Source: Acinetobacter indicus CIP 110367 (GTDB lineage Bacteria; Pseudomonadota; Gammaproteobacteria; Pseudomonadales; Moraxellaceae). From it: a DNA stretch of 64,000 nucleotides. Positions within the stretch are counted from its first letter, which is position 1, and each line of letters starts with the position of its first letter. The DNA lies in NCBI RefSeq assembly GCF_000488255.1, contig NZ_KI530755.1, forward strand, positions 186,001 to 250,000. The letters are read 5' to 3'. The position numbers and the translations under genes were made by a program. Shown piece by piece: positions 1 through 8,244 of the stretch. The notes under the pieces are model-generated. The model was not told where the DNA came from. It saw only the letters and a program-made list of their open reading frames with translations, and ran no database searches.

Positions 1-6
1 ATAAAC

Positions 7-31
7 GGCAGGATGAGCAATTGATCCTGCC
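7..31. repeat. Inverted repeat at the window edge
   Basis: GGCAGGAT (7-14) and ATCCTGCC (24-31) are perfect 8-bp arms around a 9-nt loop. No T-run follows on the plus strand, so it does not look like a plus-strand Rho-independent terminator. It may belong to the 3' region of a gene outside the window or to the leader of the small gene at 62. Confidence 0.4.
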
Positions 32-61
32 ACAACAACCAGCATTACGGCCGAGGTGGGT

Positions 62-307
62 ATGTTTAAACCGTTTCAACATGGGACAGAATCTCATGCC
101 ATTCATGATCTGACTGTCGAGAATGATCTGGACTGCGTGAATGTCTATGGCAATTTACAGCTCACCAAGGACCAGGCGGGTCTGGCTGCGGCTAAAGCCT
201 TGCAGGCACTGCTGAATGAGGTGGTTGCGGCTCTGGAAAAAGAGCCAAATCTGCCTGAAAAAGTCCAGCGTACCGAAGTACGGGAAATCGAAAATCCTTT
301 TCTTTGA
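62..307 (+). CDS. Small hypothetical protein (81 aa)
   Basis: Not a family I can name. The product is small and soluble, with no signal peptide or membrane segment. The middle (about residues 37-58) is alanine/leucine-rich and probably helical, and the acidic C-terminal part ends in ENPFL. ATG at 62 is preferred to the in-frame GTG at 56 because GAGG lies about five bases before the ATG. A good terminator follows eight bases after the stop, which supports a real, probably monocistronic gene. Function unknown. Confidence 0.6.
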   Translation: MFKPFQHGTESHAIHDLTVENDLDCVNVYGNLQLTKDQAGLAAAKALQALLNEVVAALEKEPNLPEKVQRTEVREIENPFL

Positions 308-314
308 CATTCTT

Positions 315-338
315 CCTGTCTTAGAGGACAGGGTTTTT
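315..338 (+). terminator. Terminator of the small gene at 62
   Basis: CCTGTC (315-320) pairs with GACAGG (327-332) around a 6-nt loop and is followed by five T (334-338). Confidence 0.7.
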
Positions 339-372
339 ACGCTCTAACTAATAAACTGTTCATTTAAAATAT

Positions 373-396
373 AAAAAAGCCCACCGAAGTGAGCTT
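373..396 (-). terminator. Terminator of the aqpZ pseudogene
   Basis: Read on the minus strand, an 8-bp stem (one G-U pair) closes a UUCG tetraloop and runs into a T-tract (A-run 373-378 on plus). It sits just past the aquaporin stop. Confidence 0.7.
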
Positions 397-414
397 GTAG
401 GACGTGCAGCAAGA

Positions 415-1102
415 TTAGTCCTTCTTGCCAACCACTTTATAAATCACCGCGCCAATTACCGCACCAATCATTGGTGCAACCCAGAATAACCAGAGCTGGC
501 TTAAGGCGGCAGTTTCTGCAAAGAACGCTACACCGGTACTACGGGCCGGGTTGACTGAGGTGTTGGTGACCGGAATACTGATTAAGTGAATCAGGGTTAA
601 GGCCAGACCAATTGCAATTGGCGCAAAACCGGCCGGCGCACGCTGATCGGTAGCGCCTAAAATAATAATCAGGAAAAAGGCGGTTAAGACAATTTCAATG
701 ATCAGCGCTGAAACGAGTGAATATTGCCCCGGGGATAATTCACCAAAACCATTGCTGGCAAAACCACCGGTGCCGCTAAAACCGGCCTGACCCTGGACAA
801 TCAGGTATAAAATCCAGGCCGCGACGACAGCACCCAATACCTGGGCAACGATATACGGGAGCAGTTCTTTGGCTTCAAAACGGCCGCCGGCCCATAAGCC
901 CAGACTCACCGCCGGGTTAAAGTGACCGCCTGAAATATGCCCCACGGCATAGGCCGCGGTTAAAACGGTTAAACCAAAGGCAATCGATACGCCAACAAAG
1001 CCAATGCCCAGTTCAGGGGAAGGCTGCAGCCAGCACGGCACTACCACAGCCGCCGAATACCAGCCAGAAGGTCCCCAGAAATTCTGCACAATATTTATTC
1101 AT
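415..1102 (-). pseudogene. aqpZ: Aquaporin Z, frameshifted near the N-terminus
   Basis: MIP-family water channel. From ATG 1102 the reading frame gives [15 protein letters not shown] and the expected first helix up to about residue 28, then hits TGA. A second frame carries the rest: PELGIGFVG, the first NPA box (HFNPAVS), the second NPA box (SVNPARS), and later membrane helices to the stop at 415. The shift lies at the G4 run on the plus strand (1016-1019), i.e. CCCC in the gene where CCC would restore the frame. An apparently intact 224-aa frame begins at a GTG in the wrong phase, and its first ~25 residues do not resemble the family. Either a true loss-of-function indel or a homopolymer sequencing error; the rest is fully conserved, so any inactivation is recent. 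Confidence 0.85.
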
Positions 1103-1205
1103 TTTCATGTCTTCAGAATTTTATTTATGTGATGAAAATTATAAAGTGTGAAATATATCACACTATTTTTGTAAAATACTCTTTTTTTATACGCTTCAAA
1201 TTAAA

Positions 1206-2222
1206 CTAAAAAGATGAAAGATTGATTAAGTTGTTCTGACGCCATTGCTGTGGCGTGTGCTGGGTCCATTGTTTAAAGGCACGCTGAAAGGCACTCTGTT
1301 CCGAATAGCCGAGCAGCAGGGCAATTTCCTGTAGGCTTAAATGTGGATCTTTTAAATATTGTTCGGCCAGTAAGCAGCGTACTTCCTGAATCCGTTGTTG
1401 ATAGGTGGTGCCTTGCTGCTGTAAATGCCGTTGTAACTGCCGTACTGACAAATTCAGCTGCTGGGCAATATGTTCAATCTGGTACATATTGCGTTGTAAA
1501 CCGGTCAGAATCGCCTGCTGTAAACGGTGGTCAATCTGGGTGGAATTTGGCAGTTTTTCCAGCAGAGCCTTGGCCTGTTGGAGCAATAAATGCTGTAAGG
1601 TCTGATCCCCCTGATAAAAGGGTTTGGACAGCTCCTGCAACGGCATTAGCACCTGGGTTTTTTCCTGGGAAAAACGTACCTTGCAATGAAAATACTGCTC
1701 ATACAGCGCCACATGCCGTGGCGCCGGATTCTGGAAATGTACTTCATGCAGGCAAATATCCTGAAACTCCATAAAATGTTTCAGGAACTCCACCATCAGC
1801 GCAATGGCAATTTCATTGGTCAGTTGCGTGGTCATGGTCGGCGGCAGGTCAGCCCAGCGAATGGAGAGATAATTACCTTGCACTTCCACCTGTAACGGAC
1901 TGCCGTCGTAGACCAGCCGGTGAAAGTCATGATAGCGTTGCAACGCTTCGCCCAGATTGTCACAGGACAGGGCAATATAGGCAATAATGCCCAGATGTTT
2001 GGGCTGCACCAGTGCGGCAATTTCCAGTCCCAACGCCGGACGCTGTAGCTGCTGTTCCAGTTCGGTCAGCAAGTCGCGCCAGAGAATATAATCAAAACGT
2101 TCCTGATGTTGAACCTGCTGTAATTTTTCTGGAACCGGCAGCTGTTGTGCTTGATAAAAGTCGTACAGCAACTGGGCCAAGCCGCCATAAATCGAGCCGG
2201 TATAATCCTTTATCCGTTGCAT
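1206..2222 (-). CDS. AraC-family transcriptional regulator
   Basis: DNA-binding regulator of 338 aa. The N-terminal ~190 residues fit the arabinose-binding-like domain of the OruR/ArgR-type AraC group (NEIAIALMVEFLKHF region). The C-terminal ~100 residues carry two helix-turn-helix units, the first in NMYQIEHIAQQLNLSVRQLQ and the second around LSLQEIALLLGYSEQSAFQR, the signature of AraC C-termini. It is divergent from the His-box hydroxylase at 2333 with 110 bp between them, so that gene is its most likely target (inference). The ligand cannot be read from the sequence. Confidence 0.9.
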   Translation of the reverse strand: MQRIKDYTGSIYGGLAQLLYDFYQAQQLPVPEKLQQVQHQERFDYILWRDLLTELEQQLQRPALGLEIAALVQPKHLGIIAYIALSCDNLGEALQRYHDFHRLVYDGSPLQVEVQGNYLSIRWADLPPTMTTQLTNEIAIALMVEFLKHFMEFQDICLHEVHFQNPAPRHVALYEQYFHCKVRFSQEKTQVLMPLQELSKPFYQGDQTLQHLLLQQAKALLEKLPNSTQIDHRLQQAILTGLQRNMYQIEHIAQQLNLSVRQLQRHLQQQGTTYQQRIQEVRCLLAEQYLKDPHLSLQEIALLLGYSEQSAFQRAFKQWTQHTPQQWRQNNLINLSSF

Positions 2223-2332
2223 AGCTTGTCATTTTATTCTTGTCGTGATTTGTCAATCATATTCAATTTTTCCGTCAATATCTAGCCTGTGCCGACGCTT
2301 ATAGTGAAGGAAAAGCACAGGAGGACTGGAGC

Positions 2333-2965
2333 ATGTTAAAAGGATTTATTGCAGGTTTATTGGTGGCCAATGCCTTTGAACGGGTGGCACATAAATATGT
2401 ATTACATGGTACCCATCGGCCGGGGCAGCCGCGTCACAGTCCGGTGCCACGCAGTATGCGTTCGCATTGGGAGCATCATCGTGAGGTGCGGAAAAATCAG
2501 TTTAATGATGAAAGCTATGTGATTGGCTGGTCGCACTGGCGCAATAAAAACGAGATTATCTCGCTGGCTGCTGCCGCGGGTGTGTTTGGGCTGGTGTTCT
2601 TCCCGATTTCCAAAGGCATGATGGCCGGCAGCATGTATAGCGCCCTGAATTATTACTATATTCACCGCCGTGCCCATTTGGAGCCAGAGTGGGCCAGAAC
2701 AAAAATTCCCTGGCACTATGACCATCATATGAACAGCAATCAGGATGCCAATTGGTGTGTGACCAAGCCCTGGTTTGACTATATTCTGGGCACCCGGGTT
2801 ATATCTTCACCCGATTTGCAGGAGCAGAATCCGCTCGGGATTGCCTTGCCACAGCCGCTGTCAGCACTGTTAAACCGCGGCGCGGAAAAATTCTTCCCGG
2901 CCAAATGGGTCGACCGGAATGAAAAGCCATCCCCAGATCTTGAGCCACTACCTAAAGCCAGTTAA
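2333..2965 (+). CDS. Membrane di-iron hydroxylase of the fatty acid hydroxylase/sterol desaturase type
   Basis: A 210-aa protein with spaced histidine boxes: HKYVLH near residue 20, HWEHH near 45, HRRAH near 111 and HYDHH near 128. This pattern is that of the fatty acid hydroxylase superfamily, in which histidines hold two irons. A hydrophobic stretch (SLAAAAGVFGLVFFPIS) lies between the second and third boxes, but there are fewer membrane spans than in classic members. The start has a strong GGAGGA site nine bases upstream. It is preceded divergently by an AraC regulator, which suggests induction by a substrate. Substrate (lipid, sterol-like or carotenoid-like) unknown. Confidence 0.7.
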   Translation: MLKGFIAGLLVANAFERVAHKYVLHGTHRPGQPRHSPVPRSMRSHWEHHREVRKNQFNDESYVIGWSHWRNKNEIISLAAAAGVFGLVFFPISKGMMAGSMYSALNYYYIHRRAHLEPEWARTKIPWHYDHHMNSNQDANWCVTKPWFDYILGTRVISSPDLQEQNPLGIALPQPLSALLNRGAEKFFPAKWVDRNEKPSPDLEPLPKAS

Positions 2966-3004
2966 TGAGAGGGTTGTTTATCTGCTGAGCAAATTCATCG
3001 TTGA

Positions 3005-3240
3005 TTGGCCCAAAGTCAGTATATTCGCGGAACAATAATACTGGATCAATTATGTGATAGAGATCAAATAAAACTGATTGAAAACAACTGCTTTGTAAGC
3101 TGTTGTCGTGAATTGTCAATAAAATTGGCGTTGATGGTCAATATCTGTTCAGGGAAGTTTTCTATAGTAAAGAAGCTGAAGATAGCGGCAGAACTTCTGC
3201 CTACATCGAAGGTGATTCTGTTGAAATATGTACGTTTTAA
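3005..3240 (+). pseudogene. Degraded remnant of an unidentified gene
   Basis: A start-less open frame at 3112-3240 reads NKIGVDGQYLFREVF, then SKEAEDSGRTSAYIEG and VEICTF, and stops about 30 bp before a strong terminator. It has protein-like composition but no start codon. Upstream, another frame reads CDRDQIKLIENNC and would need a frameshift near 3110 to join it. The pieces look like the C-terminal part of a broken gene. No family recognised. Alternatively this is an untranslated small RNA ending at the terminator. Confidence 0.4.
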
Positions 3241-3272
3241 TGCCAAGCGCTGTAGCAATTCTTGGTTTATAG

Positions 3273-3297
3273 GGAGTCTTCAGGACTCCTTTTTTTT
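3273..3297 (+). terminator. Plus-strand terminator after the remnant gene
   Basis: GGAGTC (3273-3278), loop TTCAG, GACTCC (3284-3289), then eight T. Confidence 0.8.
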
Positions 3298-3331
3298 ATC
3301 TTCATTTTTTATTTGTTTTGCTTTGCCGCAT

Positions 3332-3357
3332 AAAAAAAGAGTGTATGACTACACTCT
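3332..3357 (-). terminator. hisF terminator
   Basis: AGAGTGTA (3338-3345) and TACACTCT (3350-3357) form an 8-bp stem with a 4-nt loop. A-runs on the plus strand give a T-tract for minus transcripts leaving hisF. Confidence 0.8.
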
Positions 3358-3389
3358 TTTTCAGTTCTGAAATTTTTGAGCCAGCGGGC

Positions 3390-4148
3390 TTAAAGGCGCA
3401 TTTCAATACCTTGTGCCGCCAAGTATTGCTTGGCTTCCGGAATGGTGTGCTGACCAAAGTGGAAAATTGAGGCCGCCAGAACTGCATCGGCGCCGCCTTG
3501 TAAAATTCCGTCTGCCAGATGCTGTAAATTGCCAACACCGCCAGAAGCAATGGTTGGAATATTGACGTGGTCATTAATGGTTCGCATTAGTGCCAGGTCA
3601 TAACCGGCTTTGGTACCATCGGCATCCATAGAGGTAATTAGCAGTTCACCCGCGCCGTAATCAGCCATTTTCACGGCCCATTCAATTGCATCAATCCCGG
3701 TCGGTTTGCGGCCACCGTGGGTGAAAATTTCCCATTTGTTGTCGCCGGTTTTTTTGGCATCAATCGCCACCACAATACATTGTGCGCCAAAACGTTGTGA
3801 GGCTTCCTGCACAAATTCCGGATTAAACACCGCAGCCGAGTTAATGCTGACCTTGTCGGCACCGGCATTCAGTAATAAACGGATATCTTCGACCTTACGC
3901 ACGCCGCCGCCCACAGTCAGTGGAACAAACACGGTTTCTGCCATACGCTCAACGGTACGGTAGGTGGTGTCACGGCCATGATGGGTAGCGGTAATATCTA
4001 AAAAGGTGATTTCATCAGCGCCCTGTTCGTTATAACGACGCGCCACTTCAACCGGATCACCTGCATCACGAATATCCAGAAATTGCACACCTTTCACCAC
4101 GCGGCCGTTATCTACGTCTAGGCAAGGAATAATACGTTTAGCAAGCAT
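3390..4148 (-). CDS. hisF: Imidazole glycerol phosphate synthase, cyclase subunit HisF
   Basis: Cytoplasmic (beta/alpha)8 enzyme that joins PRFAR with ammonia delivered by HisH to give IGP and AICAR in histidine synthesis. At 252 aa it is full length. The catalytic aspartates are visible at D11 ([15 protein letters not shown]) and D130 (VVAIDAKK), and the phosphate-binding TVGGGVR and ASGGVG loops are present. Its partner hisH lies 5.5 kb away on the same strand with unrelated genes between, so the his genes here do not form one compact operon. Confidence 0.97.
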   Translation of the reverse strand: MLAKRIIPCLDVDNGRVVKGVQFLDIRDAGDPVEVARRYNEQGADEITFLDITATHHGRDTTYRTVERMAETVFVPLTVGGGVRKVEDIRLLLNAGADKVSINSAAVFNPEFVQEASQRFGAQCIVVAIDAKKTGDNKWEIFTHGGRKPTGIDAIEWAVKMADYGAGELLITSMDADGTKAGYDLALMRTINDHVNIPTIASGGVGNLQHLADGILQGGADAVLAASIFHFGQHTIPEAKQYLAAQGIEMRL

Positions 4149-4261
4149 AATTTTTTCCAGTCATTTCAGCTGATTATGAAACTCACCCACACAAGCGCTA
4201 CACCTTGGCAGATGGACACGCTATTCTATCAAACTTATGTAAGATTTTTCGCAGGTTTTCT

Positions 4262-5212
4262 ATGTCGGTTTATACGCCTTTGACTTTAAAGGAAGTTCAG
4301 GATTTTGCAGCCCCTTATGGACTTGAGGTGGTCGATCTGATTCCGATTCAAGGCGGTATTCAAAATACCAATTACTTTTTGGTGGCTCAGGACGGTACAC
4401 ACTATGTGTTGACCGTGTTTGAAGACATGGATGAACAGGCAGCCGGTGAACTGGTGCCGGTACTGGAACATTTGGGTGAGGCAGGTTTAGCTGTGGCGGT
4501 GCCGCTCAGTTATGCTGGCAAGGCCATCCACTCGATTAAACAGAAACCGGCCCAGATTGCGCCGCGTTTAATCGGCGAGCATCCAATGCCAGCCAGCATC
4601 GCTCAGGTGGAAGCCATTGCCGTGGCACAGGCCAAAATGCATGTGGCCTTAAAAGATTTTCCTTTAAAACGCGCTTTTGTCCGCGATCATGCGTACTGGC
4701 TGGCGGTATCCCAGGAAATTAAACCCAGCTTGAGCGAGGCCGATAAAGTTCTGCTCAGCAAATTGCTGGGGCTGTATGAAGCGCTTACCGCGATTTATCC
4801 GGACCGTCCAAAAGGGTTTATCCATTCCGATTTATTCCGCGACAATACCCTGTTTGAAGGCGATCAGCTGCAGGGCATTCTGGATTTTTATGAGCTGAAT
4901 CAGGATGAATGGCTGTTTGATATTGCCATTACCTTAAATGACTTCTGTACCGAGTATCCGCAGGTCAGCCTGAATGAAGACAAAGCCATGGCCTTTTTAA
5001 AAGCCTATGACCGCATTCGTCCTTTAACCGAAGATGAAAAAGCCTGTCTGGAGCTGTATCTGGCAATGGCTGCTGGCCGTTTCTGGATGATGCGTTTACA
5101 GGTGGCACAAAAAAATGCTTTGCAAGGACGCAGCGGTGACGCAATTTTGCAGAAAAATCCGCTCGAGATGCGTAATATGTTGATTGAACGCTTAAAGTTC
5201 GTCACAGCTTAA
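4262..5212 (+). CDS. thrB: Homoserine kinase, type II (APH fold)
   Basis: Phosphorylates L-homoserine to O-phosphohomoserine for threonine synthesis. The 316-aa protein has the aminoglycoside-phosphotransferase-like fold, not the GHMP fold of the enterobacterial enzyme. The catalytic loop is HSDLFRDN (residues 188-195) and the metal site ILDFYE (D208). The N-terminal GGIQNTNYF matches the nucleotide loop of this family. The ATG at 4262 gives the usual MSVYTPLTLKEV start and has GCAGG upstream; the 19-residue upstream extension is not expected. It is divergent from hisF and 17 bp upstream of the cold-shock/DUF1294 gene, probably cotranscribed with it. Confidence 0.95.
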   Translation: MSVYTPLTLKEVQDFAAPYGLEVVDLIPIQGGIQNTNYFLVAQDGTHYVLTVFEDMDEQAAGELVPVLEHLGEAGLAVAVPLSYAGKAIHSIKQKPAQIAPRLIGEHPMPASIAQVEAIAVAQAKMHVALKDFPLKRAFVRDHAYWLAVSQEIKPSLSEADKVLLSKLLGLYEALTAIYPDRPKGFIHSDLFRDNTLFEGDQLQGILDFYELNQDEWLFDIAITLNDFCTEYPQVSLNEDKAMAFLKAYDRIRPLTEDEKACLELYLAMAAGRFWMMRLQVAQKNALQGRSGDAILQKNPLEMRNMLIERLKFVTA

Positions 5213-5229
5213 ACATAAAGGGTAGGGAA

Positions 5230-5856
5230 ATGCGCGATCAGGGCCGGTTAATTGAATGGTTTGATGACAAGGGCTATGGCTTTATTCAGCCCAATGATCC
5301 GGACAAAGACCGCGTATTTTTGCATATCAAGGATTTTGCCCGTCCGGGGCCGCGCCCGATTGTCGGTTGTGCACTGGATTATCAGGTCATTTTAGATGAA
5401 CGCGGCCGCTATCGGGCCCAGCAGGTGGTGTATTTAAAAGCCTCGCAGGTCAAGCCGCGTGCTGATGTGGTGAGCAAGCCGCGGCAGCGTCCTGCGGCCA
5501 AACGTCCGGCCATGCAAATCCTGTGTGTGGCCTATATTCTCGTGCTGGCGGTACTGACCCTGACCGGTTTATTGCACGGCCTGCTGCTGTTATTGATCAG
5601 CCTGATGAATGCACTCAGCTATTGGCTGTATGCACAAGACAAGGAAGCGGCCCAACTCGGTCACCGCCGGATTCCGGAACAGAGCCTGCATCTGGTTTCG
5701 GCTCTGGGGGGCTGGCCGGCGGCCTGGCTGGCACAGGAAAAAATGCGACATAAAACACAAAAACAACCTTTTCGTAAAATTTATTTTTGTACAATTGGCT
5801 TAAATATTCTTTTGATTTTATGGTTTATTTCTCCTTTTAATCTGTTGACGCTCTGA
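5230..5856 (+). CDS. Cold-shock domain / DUF1294 fusion membrane protein
   Basis: A 208-aa protein with two parts. Residues 1-70 are a cold-shock OB-fold (GRLIEWFDDKGYGFIQP with the RNP1-like KGYGFI, then VFLHIKDF). After a basic linker, residues ~95-205 are a DUF1294 membrane domain with three hydrophobic segments and the typical NALSYWLYAQDK and LGGWPAAWLAQ motifs. The fusion would place a nucleic-acid-binding domain on the inner face of the membrane. Function unknown. It starts 17 bp after thrB with GGGTAGGG upstream. Confidence 0.9.
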   Translation: MRDQGRLIEWFDDKGYGFIQPNDPDKDRVFLHIKDFARPGPRPIVGCALDYQVILDERGRYRAQQVVYLKASQVKPRADVVSKPRQRPAAKRPAMQILCVAYILVLAVLTLTGLLHGLLLLLISLMNALSYWLYAQDKEAAQLGHRRIPEQSLHLVSALGGWPAAWLAQEKMRHKTQKQPFRKIYFCTIGLNILLILWFISPFNLLTL

Positions 5857-5888
5857 GCATAGCGGGGCGGGGAGTGCAGGACAACAAT

Positions 5889-6281
5889 ATGAATACTTCC
5901 ATTGACCGTGACCCGAATCGTAGTCTGACTTTTATTCTGTACCTTATGTATATCGTGGCGATTTTTAGTGCCGGCTTGCTGGCAATCGTCGCGCTAATCA
6001 TCAATTATGTAAAACGCGGCGCGGTACGCGGTTCGATTTTTGAAAGCCACTTTACTTGGCAAATTCGCAGCTTCTGGTGGTATCTATTCTGGAATATTGT
6101 GGCCTTTGTGCCGTTCTTTTTTATTTTCTTTATTGATGAAGACCCGAACCGCTTTGCCCAGGTCATTTTTGGTGCTTCGGCCTTCTGTCTGGCGGTGATT
6201 GGCCTGTCTTGGCTGTGGATTGTCTATCGGGCTATTCGCGGTATTATGCGCCTGAATGATAATGAGCCGATGTATTCTTAA
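5889..6281 (+). CDS. Small inner-membrane protein (DUF4870/COG3671-like)
   Basis: 130 aa with three predicted membrane segments: about residues 12-37 (FILYLMYIVAIFSAGLLAIV), 65-82 (YLFWNIVAFVPFFFIFF) and 92-115 (VIFGASAFCLAVIGLSW). The YVKRGAVRGSIFESHFTWQIR segment between the first two is typical of this uncharacterised group. ATG 5889 is chosen over an in-frame GTG 5874 because GCAGGA sits at normal distance before it. It lies 32 bp after the DUF1294 gene, probably in one transcript with thrB. Function unknown. Confidence 0.8.
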   Translation: MNTSIDRDPNRSLTFILYLMYIVAIFSAGLLAIVALIINYVKRGAVRGSIFESHFTWQIRSFWWYLFWNIVAFVPFFFIFFIDEDPNRFAQVIFGASAFCLAVIGLSWLWIVYRAIRGIMRLNDNEPMYS

Positions 6282-6299
6282 ATATCTGAATCATCAGAC

Positions 6300-6330
6300 C
6301 GATCTTCCCAAAATTTAGTCCGGAAGATCG
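6300..6330. repeat. Inverted repeat between convergent genes
   Basis: CGATCTTCC (6300-6308) and GGAAGATCG (6322-6330) pair over 9 bp, and CATCAG/CTGATG just outside can extend the stem with a bulge. It overlaps the last codons of the DMT gene. There is no T-run, so terminator function is uncertain. Confidence 0.45.
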
Positions 6331-7250
6331 CTCGCTGATGGCGTGTGCTGCTGTTTCTGACGCAGAAATTTTGGTTTCCATTCACTGATAATCACGCCCA
6401 GCACCACCAGAAAACCACCGACCAAAGCCATAAACGGTAAACGCTCGCCGGCCAGACGGCCAAACAGCGACGCCCATACCGGTTCGCCAGCATAAATAAT
6501 TGCCGCCTGTGCAGGGCTGACTGCACGCTGTGCCCAGTTCATCACCAGCTGAACCAGTGCACTGGCCAGACCTAAACCGCCCGCCAAGAGCAGCAGCATC
6601 CAGGAAAATTGTGGTAGTTGCTGCTCACCGACCAGTGGCATGGCAAGAAAGGCAAACAGGGAGGCGAACAGCAGTTGAATCACCGTGACCCGTTGCAGAT
6701 TGACCCGTCCGGCAAAATGGCTGATCAGGATAATTTCCAGTGCAATCGCAATGGCGCCGAGCAGGGTAATCAGCTGACCAAAACTCAGCTGTAGCTGCCC
6801 CAAACCATTGCCGGTCAGTAAAACCAGCCCGATAAAGGCACAGCTAGCGCCCAGCCAGATCATGATATGCAGCCGTTTCCGGAACAGCAGCCACAGTAAG
6901 ATCGGCACCAGCGGCACATATAATGCGGTTAAAAATGCCGATTCACTACTGCTAATGGTTTGCAGCCCCACGGTTTGCGTACCATAACCAACGGTCAGGC
7001 TGGCCCCAATCAATGCACCGGCCCAGAGTTCTTTGGCTTGCACAGCGCGTAAATGCGGCAGTGAAATCAGCGCGACCGCCAGTGCAGCGGCGGCAAAACG
7101 GCAGCCGACAAAAAACATCGGGCTGGCATAATTCAGCGCCAGCTTGACTGCCACAAAGGTACCGCCCCACAGCATGGTAATCATGATCAGAGCCAGTTGC
7201 GGCGCTTTGCTGTTAAGTGTAGTTTTAAGGTTCACAGGGGCATCAGACAT
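6315..7250 (-). CDS. DMT-superfamily transporter (EamA type)
   Basis: 311-aa inner-membrane protein with about ten hydrophobic helices in two EamA repeats. The first repeat starts LIMITMLWGGTFVAVKLAL and the second is around LLLAGGLGLASALVQLVMNWAQR. The AIIYAGEPVWASLF motif in the second repeat is characteristic of EamA exporters of metabolites or amino acids. Substrate unknown. It is transcribed in the direction of the his genes, downstream of hisA and its terminator, and converges with the gene ending at 6281. Confidence 0.9.
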   Translation of the reverse strand: MSDAPVNLKTTLNSKAPQLALIMITMLWGGTFVAVKLALNYASPMFFVGCRFAAAALAVALISLPHLRAVQAKELWAGALIGASLTVGYGTQTVGLQTISSSESAFLTALYVPLVPILLWLLFRKRLHIMIWLGASCAFIGLVLLTGNGLGQLQLSFGQLITLLGAIAIALEIILISHFAGRVNLQRVTVIQLLFASLFAFLAMPLVGEQQLPQFSWMLLLLAGGLGLASALVQLVMNWAQRAVSPAQAAIIYAGEPVWASLFGRLAGERLPFMALVGGFLVVLGVIISEWKPKFLRQKQQHTPSASDLPD

Positions 7251-7297
7251 GGCAGATCAGCGAGTATTCAAAAAAAGACATCAACCCGGTGAGGGCA

Positions 7298-7324
7298 TAA
7301 AAAAAGAGGCCCGAAGACCTCTTT
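7298..7324 (-). terminator. hisA terminator
   Basis: On the minus strand a 7-bp stem AAAGAGG/CCTCTTT, extended inward and closed by UUCG, is followed by a T-run. It lies 13 bp after the hisA stop. Confidence 0.85.
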
Positions 7325-7337
7325 CTGATAGCAGCAC

Positions 7338-8069
7338 TTAGAGGGCTTGCTCATCGAGCAGCAATTGCGCTTCACGCAAATTCAGGCTGCCTTCATAAAT
7401 GGCACGACCGGTAATCGCCCCTAAAATGCCCGGTTGGCCTTTTAAGTTACGGACATCATCCAGATTGGTCACGCCGCCTGAAGCAATCACTGGTAAACCT
7501 GAATATTGCGCCAGATTGACAGTCTGCTCGACGTTTACGCCTTGCATCATGCCGTCACGGGCAATATCGGTATACACAATGCTGGAGACACCGGCATCGG
7601 CAAAACGTTTGGCCAGATCGGTGGCTTTCACTTCAGTCACGTTGGCCCAGCCATCGGTCGCGACCATGCCATTCATGGCATCAATGCCCACAATGATATG
7701 CCCGGCGAATTTTTTGCAGGCTTGTTCGACAAATTCTGGCTCTTGAACGGCTTTGGTGCCAATAATCACAAAAGATACGCCTGCATCGAGGTAATGTTCA
7801 ATGGTTTCAAACGAGCGAATACCGCCACCAATCTGAATTGGCAGGTCTGGCTGTGCTTTGGCAATGGCCTCGACCACCGGTTTATGGATTGGGGTACCTG
7901 CAAAAGCGCCATTTAAGTCGACCAGATGCAAGCGACGCGCACCTTCATTGACCCAATGCTGTGCAGTGGCCACCGGATCATCAGAAAATACGGTATCGTC
8001 TTCCATACGACCTTGTTTTAAACGGACACATTTTCCATCTTTCAGGTCAATTGCAGGGATGATCAGCAT
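7338..8069 (-). CDS. hisA: ProFAR isomerase HisA
   Basis: 1-(5-phosphoribosyl)-5-[(5-phosphoribosylamino)methylideneamino]imidazole-4-carboxamide isomerase, the histidine step before HisF/HisH. At 243 aa it is full length. Catalytic D8 ([15 protein letters not shown]) and D130 (VGIDAMNG) and the GGGIR and ASGGV phosphate loops are present. The start at 8069 is supported by AAGGAG seven bases upstream and by the conserved [10 protein letters not shown]-terminus; a longer frame to 8153 has no family support. It is flanked by the exonuclease gene upstream and a terminator downstream. Confidence 0.97.
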   Translation of the reverse strand: MLIIPAIDLKDGKCVRLKQGRMEDDTVFSDDPVATAQHWVNEGARRLHLVDLNGAFAGTPIHKPVVEAIAKAQPDLPIQIGGGIRSFETIEHYLDAGVSFVIIGTKAVQEPEFVEQACKKFAGHIIVGIDAMNGMVATDGWANVTEVKATDLAKRFADAGVSSIVYTDIARDGMMQGVNVEQTVNLAQYSGLPVIASGGVTNLDDVRNLKGQPGILGAITGRAIYEGSLNLREAQLLLDEQAL

Positions 8070-8244
8070 GCTTTCGCTCCTTGCTTCATCGGTTGAATTT
8101 CTTGCCGCCCATCTTAGCAATAAACGAAAATTTTCTAAATGCCATATTTGCATGCAAAAACAAAAACAGCCTGTGCTGTGTCAGGCGGTAAATAGGGAGA
8201 TCAGGAAAATCGGGCGGCCTGTGTAGCTTGATCTTCAGAGCGGT

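Noticed and set aside
415..1089. Intact 224-aa aquaporin reading frame from a GTG
   Set aside because: Its first ~25 residues are an out-of-frame reading of the conserved N-terminus; the true frame starts at 1102 and is broken at the G4 run.
3005..3370. Continuous 121-aa reading frame
   Set aside because: It runs through a strong terminator and into the hisF terminator, and its composition after residue 40 is not protein-like.
6300..6330. Terminator between the convergent genes at 6281 and 6315
   Set aside because: The hairpin is good but no T-run follows on either strand, so it is listed only as an inverted repeat.
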